Origin: JABDJL01 sp963664065
GTDB lineage: Bacteria; Pseudomonadota; Gammaproteobacteria; Xanthomonadales; SZUA-36
Reading direction: 5' to 3'
DNA: 64,000 bases
NCBI GenBank assembly: GCA_963664065.1
Contig: OY760942.1
Location: forward strand, 1,984,001-2,048,000
In this document: in pieces, positions 34,145-43,502 of the stretch
Position numbering within the stretch: the stretch's first letter is position 1
How the letters are laid out: every line of letters begins with the position of its first letter
Program-made: the position numbers and the translations under genes
Notes under the pieces: model-generated
What the model saw: the letters and a program-made list of their open reading frames with translations, nothing else
What the model was told of the DNA's origin: nothing
Databases searched by the model: none

Positions 34145-35524
34145 ATGCCTGAGCCCAGACTGGCGACAGTTGAAAACCTGAACGTTCCACCGCATTCGAT
34201 TGATGCCGAGCAAGCCGTGCTGGGGGGGCTATTGCTGGCTGGCAGCGCCTGGGATCAAGTGGCTGATCTCGTCGTAGAAGATGATTTCTACCGTGAAGAC
34301 CATCGAGCCATATTCCACGCTATTTCCGAACTTCATCAAAATAACAAACCCTGCGATGCGGTCACGATCACCGAATGGTTTGAATCTCACGGGCACATAG
34401 ACCAGGTAGATGGTGGTTCTTACATCAGCCAACTGGTAAACACCACCCCAAGCGCTGCCAACATTCAGGCTTATGCTGAAATCGTTCGAGAAAAGAGTAT
34501 CTTGCGTAGCCTTATTGATGTAGGTACTGAGATTACATCCGGGGCTTATGCAGCCGACGGGCGTGAAAGCAAGGTACTTCTGGAGGCGGCAGAGCGAGCG
34601 GTATTTGCCATCGCAGAAAAGGGAAGTCGTGGCGGTTCCGGGTTCGTTTCTGTTCAGGACACGATCAAGCAAGCCATCGACAAGATTCAGGAATTGTATG
34701 AATTCGAGGGAGAAATTACCGGGATATCGACGGGTTTCCAGGATCTAGATAAAAAAACGGCAGGTTTGCAGCCATCAGATCTGATCATAGTGGCCGGCCG
34801 ACCGGCGATGGGTAAGACGAGTTTTGCAATGAACCTGGCTGAAAATGCCGCTATCAAGCATAACATTCCTGTAGCGGTCTTCAGCATGGAAATGTCTGCA
34901 CTCCAACTGGTTATGAGGTTGTTTTCCTCCCTGGGGCAAATCGAGCAGGGAAGGCTGCGTACCGGTAACCTGGACGATCTGGACTGGCCCAAGCTGACTT
35001 CCGCGATGAACCTCCTTCAAAAAAGCAAGATTTTCATCGATGAAACACCTGCGCTTTCTCCAGCGGAGCTCAGGGCAAGGGCCAGGCGCCTCAAAAGAGA
35101 ACACGATATCGGCATGATTGTGGTCGACTATATTCAATTGATGTCGGTGCCTGGCACCCGCGAAAATCGCGCCACGGAAATAGCGGAAATTTCAAGATCG
35201 ATGAAAGCGATTGCAAAGGAACTGAATGTGCCAGTGGTTGCACTCTCGCAGTTAAACAGGGCACTGGAGCAGCGACCCAATAAGCGGCCAGTGATGGCAG
35301 ACCTGAGGGAATCCGGTTCTATTGAGCAGGACGCCGACCTGATATTGTTCATCTATCGCGATGAGGTCTATAACAACGAAACCGCAGAAAAAGGCAAGGC
35401 GGAAATTATCATTGGTAAACACCGCAACGGCGAAATAGGAACGGTCAACCTGGCCTTTCAGGGACCCTGGCTGAGGTTTGCGAATTTTGCGCCAGAATAT
35501 TTCCACCCTGATGACCGCGATTAA
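34145..35524 (+). CDS. dnaB: replicative DNA helicase
   Basis: 459 residues. DnaB N-terminal domain (HSIDAEQAVLGGLLL), linker, then the RecA-like C-domain: Walker A GRPAMGKTSFAMN (about residues 217-229), Walker B IVVDYIQLM, the QLNRALEQRPNKRP arginine-finger region and HRNGEIGTVNL. It unwinds DNA at the replication fork. No intein is present. Its place after rplI is conserved in gammaproteobacteria. Confidence 0.97.
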   Translation: MPEPRLATVENLNVPPHSIDAEQAVLGGLLLAGSAWDQVADLVVEDDFYREDHRAIFHAISELHQNNKPCDAVTITEWFESHGHIDQVDGGSYISQLVNTTPSAANIQAYAEIVREKSILRSLIDVGTEITSGAYAADGRESKVLLEAAERAVFAIAEKGSRGGSGFVSVQDTIKQAIDKIQELYEFEGEITGISTGFQDLDKKTAGLQPSDLIIVAGRPAMGKTSFAMNLAENAAIKHNIPVAVFSMEMSALQLVMRLFSSLGQIEQGRLRTGNLDDLDWPKLTSAMNLLQKSKIFIDETPALSPAELRARARRLKREHDIGMIVVDYIQLMSVPGTRENRATEIAEISRSMKAIAKELNVPVVALSQLNRALEQRPNKRPVMADLRESGSIEQDADLILFIYRDEVYNNETAEKGKAEIIIGKHRNGEIGTVNLAFQGPWLRFANFAPEYFHPDDRD

Positions 35525-35573
35525 CTCCAATAGCCAGTCAAACTGAACCCTTAGTTTTCCCGATAGCTTTCCT

Positions 35574-36647
35574 ATGAGTCGAAATACCATTGCACGCATC
35601 GATCTGGCGGCCTTGCGTCATAATCTGGAAACAGTTCGGAAACTGGCCTCCGGCAGCCAGGTAGTCAGTGTCATCAAGGCTGATGCGTATGGTCACGGTA
35701 TCAGTCGCGTTTCGCACGCTCTGGACAAAACCGACGTGTTTGCCGTTGCTACAACCACGGAAGCGCGCACGGTACGTGATGCAGGCTGGAACGGTAGATT
35801 GTTGTTGCTGGAGGGCTTTGCAAACAGAGACGATTTCTCAATGTCACGCGAATTGGGGCTGGAACTGGTTGTTCATCAAGCCTGCCAACTGGAAGTGCTT
35901 AAGCAAAAAGGTTGCAATCCGGCTCAAAGGTTGTGGTTAAAACTCAATACCGGCATGCACCGCCTCGGATTTCCGGTTGACCAGCTGGATTCATTGATTG
36001 AGGCAATTGAAACCATCCCCGGTGCCGGCGAGCCGGTTCTTATGACTCATTTTGCCTGCGCCGACGATCCTTCGAGTTCTATGACTGAGGCACAGATCAA
36101 CACTTTCAATTCAGCAGTTTCCGGCCTGCCTTTTGAGAATTCCCTGGCTAACTCAGCAGCGATTCTCAATTTTAACCAGTCCTGCAAAGATTACGTCAGG
36201 CCGGGAATTTTACTGTACGGAATCTCACCCAACGCCGGACACTCAGGCGCAGATTACGGATTAAAACCAGCGATGGTGCTTTCCTGTGAACTGCTGGCCG
36301 TTAACCAGTGCCGCAAAGGCGATCGTGTGGGTTACGGTGCGAGTTATTTATGCGATGAAGATATGAAAATCGGTGTGGCTGCCATTGGTTATGGAGATGG
36401 TTATCCCAGGCATCTGCGCAGCGGGGCACCGGTTCTTGTGAATGGTATCAGGGCAAAGTTGGCCGGGCGGGTTTCGATGGACCTGATTACTCTGGATTTA
36501 CGTCGCAACGAGTCCGCCCGGGCTGGAGACCAGGTAATCCTGTGGGGCAATGGTTTGCCGGTGGAAGAAGTGGCAGCCTGGGCAGATGCAATTCCGTATG
36601 AACTTGTTTGCGGTGTTACCGGCAGAGTTGATCGCGCCGGAGTCTGA
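35574..36647 (+). CDS. alr: alanine racemase
   Basis: 357 residues. It interconverts L- and D-alanine with PLP for peptidoglycan. The PLP Lys is K35 in SVIKADAYGHG; the second-base Tyr lies in DRVGYGASYL (about 255); RPGILLYG and AGRVSMDLITLD are intact. It follows dnaB as usual. Confidence 0.95.
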   Translation: MSRNTIARIDLAALRHNLETVRKLASGSQVVSVIKADAYGHGISRVSHALDKTDVFAVATTTEARTVRDAGWNGRLLLLEGFANRDDFSMSRELGLELVVHQACQLEVLKQKGCNPAQRLWLKLNTGMHRLGFPVDQLDSLIEAIETIPGAGEPVLMTHFACADDPSSSMTEAQINTFNSAVSGLPFENSLANSAAILNFNQSCKDYVRPGILLYGISPNAGHSGADYGLKPAMVLSCELLAVNQCRKGDRVGYGASYLCDEDMKIGVAAIGYGDGYPRHLRSGAPVLVNGIRAKLAGRVSMDLITLDLRRNESARAGDQVILWGNGLPVEEVAAWADAIPYELVCGVTGRVDRAGV

Positions 36648-36670
36648 CCCTGTACGCTTAAGGAAGCTCT

Positions 36671-37669
36671 TTATTCGTCATAATCAGTTAATTCATATTT
36701 TCTCAGGTAACCACGCAACTGGTGATAAGTCATGCCCAGGTATTCGGCTGTCTTTTTTTGGTTAAAACGGCACTGTTCCAAGGCTTCTTTCAACAATTCG
36801 ATTTCTTTTCCCTGGATATGTAATTTGAAATCATAAGGCCCTGTTTTTTGCTCTCCAGGTTCCTTCGGATTCTTTTGTGCAGTACCTGGTCGCCAGGGTG
36901 ATTCAAAGGGGTCAAAGATGATTTTCGATATTTTATCGGCATCACGAGACGAATAAACCGCACGTTCGACGACGTTCTTCAATTCCCGGACATTTCCAGG
37001 CCAGCCGTAAGCCAGCAACGCCTCGCGGGCATCTTCCGAGAATCCAATGAACAGTTCCATACCGAGCTCACCGGCCATTTTTATCGCAAAGTGCTCCGCC
37101 AACAGCAATATGTCTTCGGGCCTGTGGCGAAGGGAAGGTAGGGTAATGACATCGAAAGCGAGTCGATCCAGAAGGTCGGGTCGGAATTTTCCTCCCTCGG
37201 CCAGGGTAGGCAGGTCCTCGTGGGTAGCACCGATTATTCGAACATCGGTTTCAATGGTTTCGTTACCGCCAACGCGTTCAAGCTCACCGTATTCAATCAC
37301 CCTGAGAACTTTTTCCTGTATCCGCTCCGATGTATTGGCCAGTTCATCCAGGAACAGGCTGCCCTGGTTCGCCAGCTCAAATCTCCCTATCCGGCGTTTG
37401 GTGGCTCCCGTGAAAGATCCGGCTTCGTGGCCAAATAGTTCAGTCTCCAACAGGGATTCTGCCAAAGCAGCGCAGTTCATCTTTACGAATGGATTTCCCC
37501 AGCGATCAGAAAGAAAATGTATACGTGCGGCAATCAACTCTTTGCCGGTGCCTCTTTCGCCAATCACGAGAATCGGACGGTTCAACGGAGCGACACGGGA
37601 CACGTGTTCGAGGACTTCGAGAAATCCGGGAGATTCCCCGATCAGTTGTTGTTCCTGTTCCCTGCGCAC
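36671..37669 (-). CDS. pspF: PspF-like sigma-54 enhancer-binding activator
   Basis: 332 residues. It lacks a receiver or sensor domain, like PspF, which activates the phage-shock (envelope stress) genes. AAA+ domain: Walker A GERGTGKE (about 37-44), Walker B GSLFLDELA, arginine finger region RPDLLDRLAFDV, and a C-terminal Fis-type HTH (NQKKTAEYLGMTYHQLRGYL). The sigma-54-contacting loop reads GSFTGA instead of GAFTGA. Usually pspA lies divergently upstream; here radA does, so the psp genes are elsewhere or absent. Convergent with alr. Confidence 0.87.
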   Translation of the reverse strand: MRREQEQQLIGESPGFLEVLEHVSRVAPLNRPILVIGERGTGKELIAARIHFLSDRWGNPFVKMNCAALAESLLETELFGHEAGSFTGATKRRIGRFELANQGSLFLDELANTSERIQEKVLRVIEYGELERVGGNETIETDVRIIGATHEDLPTLAEGGKFRPDLLDRLAFDVITLPSLRHRPEDILLLAEHFAIKMAGELGMELFIGFSEDAREALLAYGWPGNVRELKNVVERAVYSSRDADKISKIIFDPFESPWRPGTAQKNPKEPGEQKTGPYDFKLHIQGKEIELLKEALEQCRFNQKKTAEYLGMTYHQLRGYLRKYELTDYDE

Positions 37670-37780
37670 AATTATTACCTCTCTGACCGTCTTTTATTGT
37701 AGGAAAATACGGTTTTTATGTCTTAGGCCGGAGGTCATGGACGTGATCTGCTACAAGGATACATAAACCGGGGACTAATT

Positions 37781-39145
37781 GTGGCTAAATCCAAACTGAT
37801 CTTCCATTGCACAGCGTGTGGAAGTAACCATTCCAAGTGGGCAGGGCAATGCCCGGATTGCCGTGCCTGGAATACAGTCGAAGAATTCCGGCTTCCGGCT
37901 GGTGCACGAGACAGGAGAAAAGCCGGATACTTCGGTGACGCTGTTCAGAAAGTGACCCGTCTGTCTGCAGTGACTTCTGAAAAAGTTGCCCGAACTGCCA
38001 CCGGCCTTGGGGAACTGGATCGCGTTCTGGGTGGTGGCCTGGTTCCTGGTTCAGTTGTATTGCTCGGCGGCGATCCGGGAATTGGTAAATCAACATTACT
38101 ATTGCAGGCAGTTTCAAAACTGGCAGCCAGCTTGAAATGCCTTTATGTGACTGGTGAAGAATCTTTGCAACAAATCGGCATGCGCGCTCAAAGGCTGGAA
38201 CTGGCAGTTGAAGAACTGGAGTGCCTGACCGAGACCTGCGTTGAACGGATTATTGACGCTGTCGCAGTCGGTAAACCGCGGCTGCTGGTGATTGATTCTA
38301 TCCAGACCCTTTATTCCAGCGAGGTGCAATCGGCCCCGGGCTCTGTGAGCCAGGTACGAGGGTCAGCGGCGCACCTCGTCCGGTATGCCAAAGAGAACGA
38401 CTGCGCCATCATCCTGGTCGGACACGTAACGAAAGAAGGAGCATTGGCCGGCCCACGCGTACTAGAGCACATGGTAGATACGGTATTGTACTTTGAAAGT
38501 GACAGCGGCAGTCGTTATCGAATCATACGTGGGGTCAAAAACCGCTTTGGCACGGTTAACGAAATTGGTGTTTTTGCCATGACAGGTAAGGGGCTCAAGC
38601 AAGTCAGTAATCCTTCCGCCATATTCCTGTCCGGCCGCAAGCAAGCAGCACCCGGCAGTATCGTTACAGTTACCCGAGAGGGAACAAGGCCGATGCTGCT
38701 GGAATTGCAGGCACTGGTCGACGACAGTCACCTGGCGAATCCCAGGCGTGTGGCTATTGGTTTGGAACACAACAGACTGGCTATGTTACTCGCAGTCCTT
38801 CATCGCCACGGTGGCGTCAGCTTGTCGGCACAGGATGTGTTTGTAAACGTGGTTGGAGGTCTGCGCATCGAAGAAACAGGATCTGATTTGCCGGTGCTGC
38901 TTGCCGTGCTGTCCAGTTACAGGGACAAAGTACTTCCTCAAAGCCTGGTCACTTTTGGGGAAGTGGGGCTCTCCGGCGAAATCAGGCCGGTGTATAACGG
39001 TGAAGAAAGATTAAAAGAAGCAGCTGCGCATGGTTTCACGAATGCAGTCATCCCGGAAGCTAACGCACCACGGCACGACACCGGAGACCTTGAGATCTGC
39101 ACAATAAACACACTGGCTGAGGCAATTTCTGCCGCTTTCGACTGA
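37781..39145 (+). CDS. radA: DNA repair protein RadA
   Basis: 454 residues, GTG start. It is a RecA paralogue acting in branch migration during recombination. N-terminal zinc finger CTACGSNHSKWAGQCPDC, Walker A GGDPGIGKST (about 97-106), the RadA-specific KNRFGT motif, and a Lon-like C-terminal domain (GLSGEIRPVYNGEERLKEA). Confidence 0.96.
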   Translation: MAKSKLIFHCTACGSNHSKWAGQCPDCRAWNTVEEFRLPAGARDRRKAGYFGDAVQKVTRLSAVTSEKVARTATGLGELDRVLGGGLVPGSVVLLGGDPGIGKSTLLLQAVSKLAASLKCLYVTGEESLQQIGMRAQRLELAVEELECLTETCVERIIDAVAVGKPRLLVIDSIQTLYSSEVQSAPGSVSQVRGSAAHLVRYAKENDCAIILVGHVTKEGALAGPRVLEHMVDTVLYFESDSGSRYRIIRGVKNRFGTVNEIGVFAMTGKGLKQVSNPSAIFLSGRKQAAPGSIVTVTREGTRPMLLELQALVDDSHLANPRRVAIGLEHNRLAMLLAVLHRHGGVSLSAQDVFVNVVGGLRIEETGSDLPVLLAVLSSYRDKVLPQSLVTFGEVGLSGEIRPVYNGEERLKEAAAHGFTNAVIPEANAPRHDTGDLEICTINTLAEAISAAFD

Positions 39146-39181
39146 CTCCGGTCGTTAAATTGCACCGTGATTGCTTCGTCC

Positions 39182-40444
39182 TCAGGTCGGGCCGCGGTAA
39201 GGTTTGACCATCACTTTGTGGATCATATTGTCCCGGATATCGACGATCGTCATGATGTGATCACCGATGCGAAGGCTGGCGTTACCATCCGGAATATCCT
39301 CCAACTCTTCGATTAACAAGCCACTCAAAGTGTGCGCCTCGTCATGGGGGAGATCCCAGCCCATGCGTCGATTCAGTACCCTCAAACCAGCTGTTCCGTC
39401 TACCAGGAAATTTCCATCGTCCAGTTTCCTTACGATACGTGTTCTGTCACGTCCTTCAGTCGTATATTCACCGACGATCTCCTCGAGTATGTCGTCCAGG
39501 GTCACCAGCCCCTGAATGTCGCCATATTCATCAACAACCAGTCCCAGACGACGCTCCTTTTGCTGAAATTCCTGCAACTGCCGGGTGAGTGATGTTCCCT
39601 CCGGTATGAAGTAGGGTTTTCTTACAGACTTCAACAAATCCCCATACTCGAGTGAACGATGTGAAAGTTTCGAAATGATAGTACGGATGTGCAGGAATCC
39701 TTCAACCTGGTCGATCGAACTCCGATATACCGGTAAACGGGTGTAGATAGTCTGGGAAAGTTGCTGCAGGATCTCGTCCCATTCATCATCAAGATCCAGA
39801 CCGATGATTTCACCGCGCGGAACCATCACGTCGTCAACTTCTGCTTGCTCCAGGTCAAGAATATTGAGCAGCATGCGCTGGTGGTCATTGGAAATCTGTC
39901 CGCCTTCCTGCACCAGGGTTCTTAACTCTTCCCGGTTTAGACGTTCGAGCATTTCTACATCGGTTCGAATGCCAAAAGGCCTGAGCAACAGGTTGACGAT
40001 ACCATTAATCAGCCACACCACCGGATAAAACAACTTGAGCAATACTGCCAAAACGTAAGATGCGGGGATGGCAATTTTTTCCGGATGAAGCGCCGCCACC
40101 GTCTTTGGTGCCAGTTCAGCGAATATCAGTACCAGCACCGTCATCACCAGCGTGGAAATCCAGATTCCGTTATCGCCAAAGAGGCGAATGGCAATTACCG
40201 TTGCGATGGATGCGGCCAGTATATTAACCAGATTGTTTCCGAGCAAAATAAGTCCGATAAGCCGGGCAGGTTTGCGCAGCAGGTTTTGCGCCAGTCGCGC
40301 GCCTGAATGTCCCCTGTTTGCCAGGTGCCTCAGGCGATAGCGGTTCATCGCCATCAGGCCGGTTTCAGAACTGGAGAAAAATCCGGAGAGAATGATCAGA
40401 ATCAATAAGGCGGTGTACAGGCTGCCTAGAGGGATATCGTCCAA
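39182..40444 (-). CDS. HlyC/CorC-family protein (DUF21, CBS pair, CorC domain)
   Basis: 420 residues. The N-terminal DUF21 membrane domain (residues about 1-180; SGFFSSSETGLMAMNR) is followed by two CBS domains (VDDVMVPRGEIIGLD, then VDEYGDIQGLVTLDDILEEIVGEY) and a C-terminal CorC_HlyC domain. The family is linked to magnesium/cobalt efflux and resistance. With ypjD and ffh it forms a conserved gammaproteobacterial neighbourhood (E. coli yfjD-ypjD-ffh). Confidence 0.9.
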   Translation of the reverse strand: MDDIPLGSLYTALLILIILSGFFSSSETGLMAMNRYRLRHLANRGHSGARLAQNLLRKPARLIGLILLGNNLVNILAASIATVIAIRLFGDNGIWISTLVMTVLVLIFAELAPKTVAALHPEKIAIPASYVLAVLLKLFYPVVWLINGIVNLLLRPFGIRTDVEMLERLNREELRTLVQEGGQISNDHQRMLLNILDLEQAEVDDVMVPRGEIIGLDLDDEWDEILQQLSQTIYTRLPVYRSSIDQVEGFLHIRTIISKLSHRSLEYGDLLKSVRKPYFIPEGTSLTRQLQEFQQKERRLGLVVDEYGDIQGLVTLDDILEEIVGEYTTEGRDRTRIVRKLDDGNFLVDGTAGLRVLNRRMGWDLPHDEAHTLSGLLIEELEDIPDGNASLRIGDHIMTIVDIRDNMIHKVMVKPYRGPT

Positions 40445-40471
40445 AGTGTTTAATGAATCCTGTATGGCCCG

Positions 40472-41284
40472 TCAGGTCTGCCAGCTGCGCTCGAGTAATA
40501 CCTCGAGTACCAGCTTGCTTCCAAAATAGGATAGCAGCAATAGCGCCATGCCCGCGAGCGTCATACGCACCGCGACTTGGCCGCGCCATCCCCGAAACCA
40601 CCTTCCCCAAAGCAGCGTTCCGAACACCAGCCAGGCAATTATCGACAGTATTGTCTTATGTGCCAGGTGTTGCGCAAACAAATCATTAACAAACACCAGC
40701 CCGGTACCCAGGGAGATGGTAAGCAACGCAAATCCGGCACCGATTAACTGAAACAGCAATACTTCAAGAATGTCCAGTGCGGGTAAAGTCCGGATCAGCT
40801 TGTTCAGATGGTGTTTGTGCAGGAAATGGTCAATGAGTGCAACGAACAGGGCATAAACTCCTGCCACGCTCAAAACACCGAATGCCATCACGGAACTGAG
40901 AATGTGTGCCTTGATTTCGGTGGAACCGGCACTCAGAACTGTGCCAGGTGCCTCGAACAACCATTCCAGACCTACAGCCACGGTCGCGATTGGTAAGGCG
41001 ACCAATCCGGCGTCAAATAACGGTTTTCGTGATAACAGGGAGATGACAAGCAGCGCGACGACCGCCAGTACACACAAAGACAACACATTCAAAATACTTA
41101 TTTCAGTTGCATTGTTACTGAACCAGAGCTGGAATTGGGCGATGGAATGCAGCAATAATCCGGCACCTGTCCCCAGCATGGCCAGTTTCCGCAAACCGGG
41201 TGAAGATTTGAGTATTGAAGAATACAAAACCAGCACGGCACCCAGGTATGCGATAGCAGTGCTTGCAAGCAAAATGTCATGCAT
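40472..41284 (-). CDS. ypjD: cytochrome c assembly-like inner membrane protein YpjD
   Basis: 270 residues, eight or so transmembrane helices, CcsA/CcmC-like fold. The segments LLHSIAQFQLWF, GSTEIKAHILSSVMAFGVLSVAGVYALF and AHKTILSIIAWLVFGTLLWGRWFRGWRGQVAVRMTLAG are typical; His residues in HILSS and HKTILS are potential haem ligands. Role in cytochrome biogenesis is inferred from the fold. Divergent from ffh, as in E. coli. Confidence 0.87.
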   Translation of the reverse strand: MHDILLASTAIAYLGAVLVLYSSILKSSPGLRKLAMLGTGAGLLLHSIAQFQLWFSNNATEISILNVLSLCVLAVVALLVISLLSRKPLFDAGLVALPIATVAVGLEWLFEAPGTVLSAGSTEIKAHILSSVMAFGVLSVAGVYALFVALIDHFLHKHHLNKLIRTLPALDILEVLLFQLIGAGFALLTISLGTGLVFVNDLFAQHLAHKTILSIIAWLVFGTLLWGRWFRGWRGQVAVRMTLAGMALLLLSYFGSKLVLEVLLERSWQT

Positions 41285-41352
41285 TTCAATTCATCAATTC
41301 AGCTTTGCTCCGTCATCGTTATAATACCCGACTGCTTAGTCCGGAGTGACGA

Positions 41353-42269
41353 ATGTTTAATAATTTGACCGACCGTCTTTCACAGACAGTCAGGAAACTG
41401 AGAGGTAAGGGCAGGCTAACTGAAGACTCGATTCAGGAGACCATGAGAGATGTCCGGATCGCACTGCTGGAAGCGGATGTTGCTTTGCCCGTAGTGCAAT
41501 CATTTATTGCCCAGGTTCGTGAACGTGCGCTTGGCCAGGAGGTCCTCAAGAGCCTGACACCCGGCGAGGCACTGGTGAAGGTTGTGCATGAAGAACTCGT
41601 GCATGTCATGGGTGATGAAAATGCGTTGCTAGATTTACACGCTGCGCCACCGGTAATTATTCTGGTGGCCGGATTGCAGGGATCGGGAAAAACCACCACC
41701 TCGGCCAAGCTTGCACGGCACCTTATTGATGATCTCGGTAAGAAAGTCATGGTGGTCAGTTGTGATGTCTACCGCCCGGCTGCCATTGAACAGCTTCGAA
41801 CGCTTGCCAGCCAGGTTGGTGCCGTGTTCTCACCTTCCTCAGCAGATCAGCAACCAGTTGCCATTGCCCGGGCTGCGGTGGAGCAGGCGAAGCGACAATT
41901 CATGGATGTACTTCTGGTTGATACAGCGGGCCGGCTACATATCGACGAAAGGATGATGGAGGAAATTCGGGCTGTACATGCGCAAATTAGCCCCATGAGA
42001 CACTTTTTGTGGTCGATAGCATGACCGGGCAAGATGCTGCTAATACGGCACTGGCGTTTCACGAAGCGTTGCCACTCACAGGCGTTGTGTTAACCAAGAC
42101 AGACGGCGATGCACGTGGTGGTTCAGCCCTTTCTGTTCGCCAAATTACCGGGATGCCCATCAAGTTTATGGGCACAGGCGAAAAAACAGACGCACTACAG
42201 CCGTTTCATCCTGATCGGATTGCCTCGAGAATTATCGGTATGGGTGATGTACTTTCTCTGGTTGAAGAA
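41353..42269 (+). pseudogene. ffh: signal recognition particle GTPase Ffh, frameshifted and lacking M domain
   Basis: The N and G domains are recognisable: FNNLTDRLSQTVRKLRGKGRLTEDSI, G1 GLQGSGKTT, DVYRPAAIEQL, DTAGRLHIDE. After codon 214 (AGC CCC ATG) the frame must shift to read ETLFVVDSMTGQDAAN and continue through TKTDGDARGG and GTGEKTDALQPFHPDRIASRI. One extra C in the C4 run at 41991-41994 would restore it. The gene then stops at DVLSLVEE, where the IS3 begins (42270). The Met-rich M domain that binds 4.5S RNA and signal peptides is absent, also beyond the IS. Ffh is essential in bacteria studied, so an intact copy must exist elsewhere or this junction is not genuine. Confidence 0.88.
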
Positions 42270-42333
42270 TGACGTGGTCCAATAGATTGTACAACCCAGT
42301 TAAGAGATAATTTATTTAACTGGGAGAAGTAAA

Positions 42334-42627
42334 TTGAGTAGCAGAAAAAAGTATTCAAAGGAGTTCAAACTGGATGCAGTCAGTTTGGTACTCGATCAAG
42401 GTTATAGCCGTGCAGAAGCGGCCAGAAGCCTTGGGCTTAATAGCAATATGCTTGGTCGGTGGGTTTCAGAACAGCGGTCCGATGGCGGTCAGGCTTTCCG
42501 CGGGAACGGCAAACTAACACCGGAACAGGAGGAAATCCGGAAGTTAAGATCGCAGGTCAAAAACCTGAGAATGGAGAAAGAAATCCTAAAAAAAGCGACG
42601 GTCTTCTTTGCCAAAGAAATGAAATGA
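42334..42627 (+). CDS. IS3-family transposase OrfA
   Basis: 97 residues. The start is taken as the TTG at 42334, with GGGAG upstream. HTH: KKYSKEFKLDAVSLVLDQGYSRAEAARSLGLNSNMLGRWV, then a leucine zipper (IRKLRSQVKNLRMEKEILKKATVFF). CTAAAAAAAGC near the end is the usual -1 frameshift site for producing OrfAB. Its stop overlaps the OrfB ATG (ATGA). Confidence 0.9.
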   Translation: MSSRKKYSKEFKLDAVSLVLDQGYSRAEAARSLGLNSNMLGRWVSEQRSDGGQAFRGNGKLTPEQEEIRKLRSQVKNLRMEKEILKKATVFFAKEMK

Positions 42628-43502
42628 GATATTTGTTTGTCACCCAACATAAGAAGACCTGGCCAATCGACCTGATGTGTCGAGTACTGGGCGTCAGCCG
42701 ACAGGGTTATTACCACTATCGGCGAAATACAGAAGCCAGACTGGCTGATCCAGAGCACCAGGAGATGCTGGACTGGATGAAGGATATAGCCATTGCCAGC
42801 AAGTACACCTATGGCCGGCGGCGCATGAAAAGAGCAATGAATGCATTGGGTTTTCCGATCAGCAGAACGAAGACTGTGAAGCTGATGAAAGAAGCGGGTA
42901 TTCAAGTTCGGCATAAGAAGAAATTCAAAGTGACCACCAACAGCAATCACAAATTGCCGTTATTTGAGAATTTGTTGGAACGACAATTTGATGTTGAGCA
43001 ACCCAACCAGGTATTTGCTTCAGACATCAGCTATGTCTGGACCCGGGAAGGCTGGCTGTACCTGGCTGTGGTTATTGATTTATATTCCAGAAAAGTTGTT
43101 GGCTGGAGTATGAGCAGCCAAATGACAGCACAGTTGGTGTGTGATGCTTTGACGATGGCGATCTGGTTGCGTAGGCCAACGGCGGGGTTGATCCATCATT
43201 CTGACCGCGGATCGCAGTATGCCAGTAAGGCTTTCAGGAAATTATTGAAAGCACATGGCTTCAAAGGCAGCATGAGCCGAAAAGGTGATTGCTGGGACAA
43301 CGCCGTTGTGGAGAGCTTCTTCGGCAGCTTGAAACAAGAACGGGTGCATTGGTGGCACTACCAGACTCGATATGAAGCACAGCAGGATATTCTGGATTAC
43401 ATATCGATGTTTTATAACAGTTACAGACTGCATTCGTACCTCGATTACAGAAGCCCGAATCAGTATGAAATGGAAATGACGGAATTAAGAAAAGCTGCTT
43501 AA
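42624..43502 (+). CDS. IS3-family transposase OrfB (DDE integrase)
   Basis: 292 residues from the ATG at 42624; the same frame is open upstream to permit the OrfAB fusion. HTH_21 region (MCRVLGVSRQGYYHYRRN...KYTYGRRRMKRAM), then catalytic core: Asp in FASDISYVW, Asp in IHHSDRGSQYAS, Glu in WDNAVVESFFGSLKQE. It ends with NSYRLHSYLDYRSPNQYE. Complete, and a different subgroup (IS3/IS150-like) from the copy at 27 kb. Confidence 0.92.
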   Translation: MRYLFVTQHKKTWPIDLMCRVLGVSRQGYYHYRRNTEARLADPEHQEMLDWMKDIAIASKYTYGRRRMKRAMNALGFPISRTKTVKLMKEAGIQVRHKKKFKVTTNSNHKLPLFENLLERQFDVEQPNQVFASDISYVWTREGWLYLAVVIDLYSRKVVGWSMSSQMTAQLVCDALTMAIWLRRPTAGLIHHSDRGSQYASKAFRKLLKAHGFKGSMSRKGDCWDNAVVESFFGSLKQERVHWWHYQTRYEAQQDILDYISMFYNSYRLHSYLDYRSPNQYEMEMTELRKAA

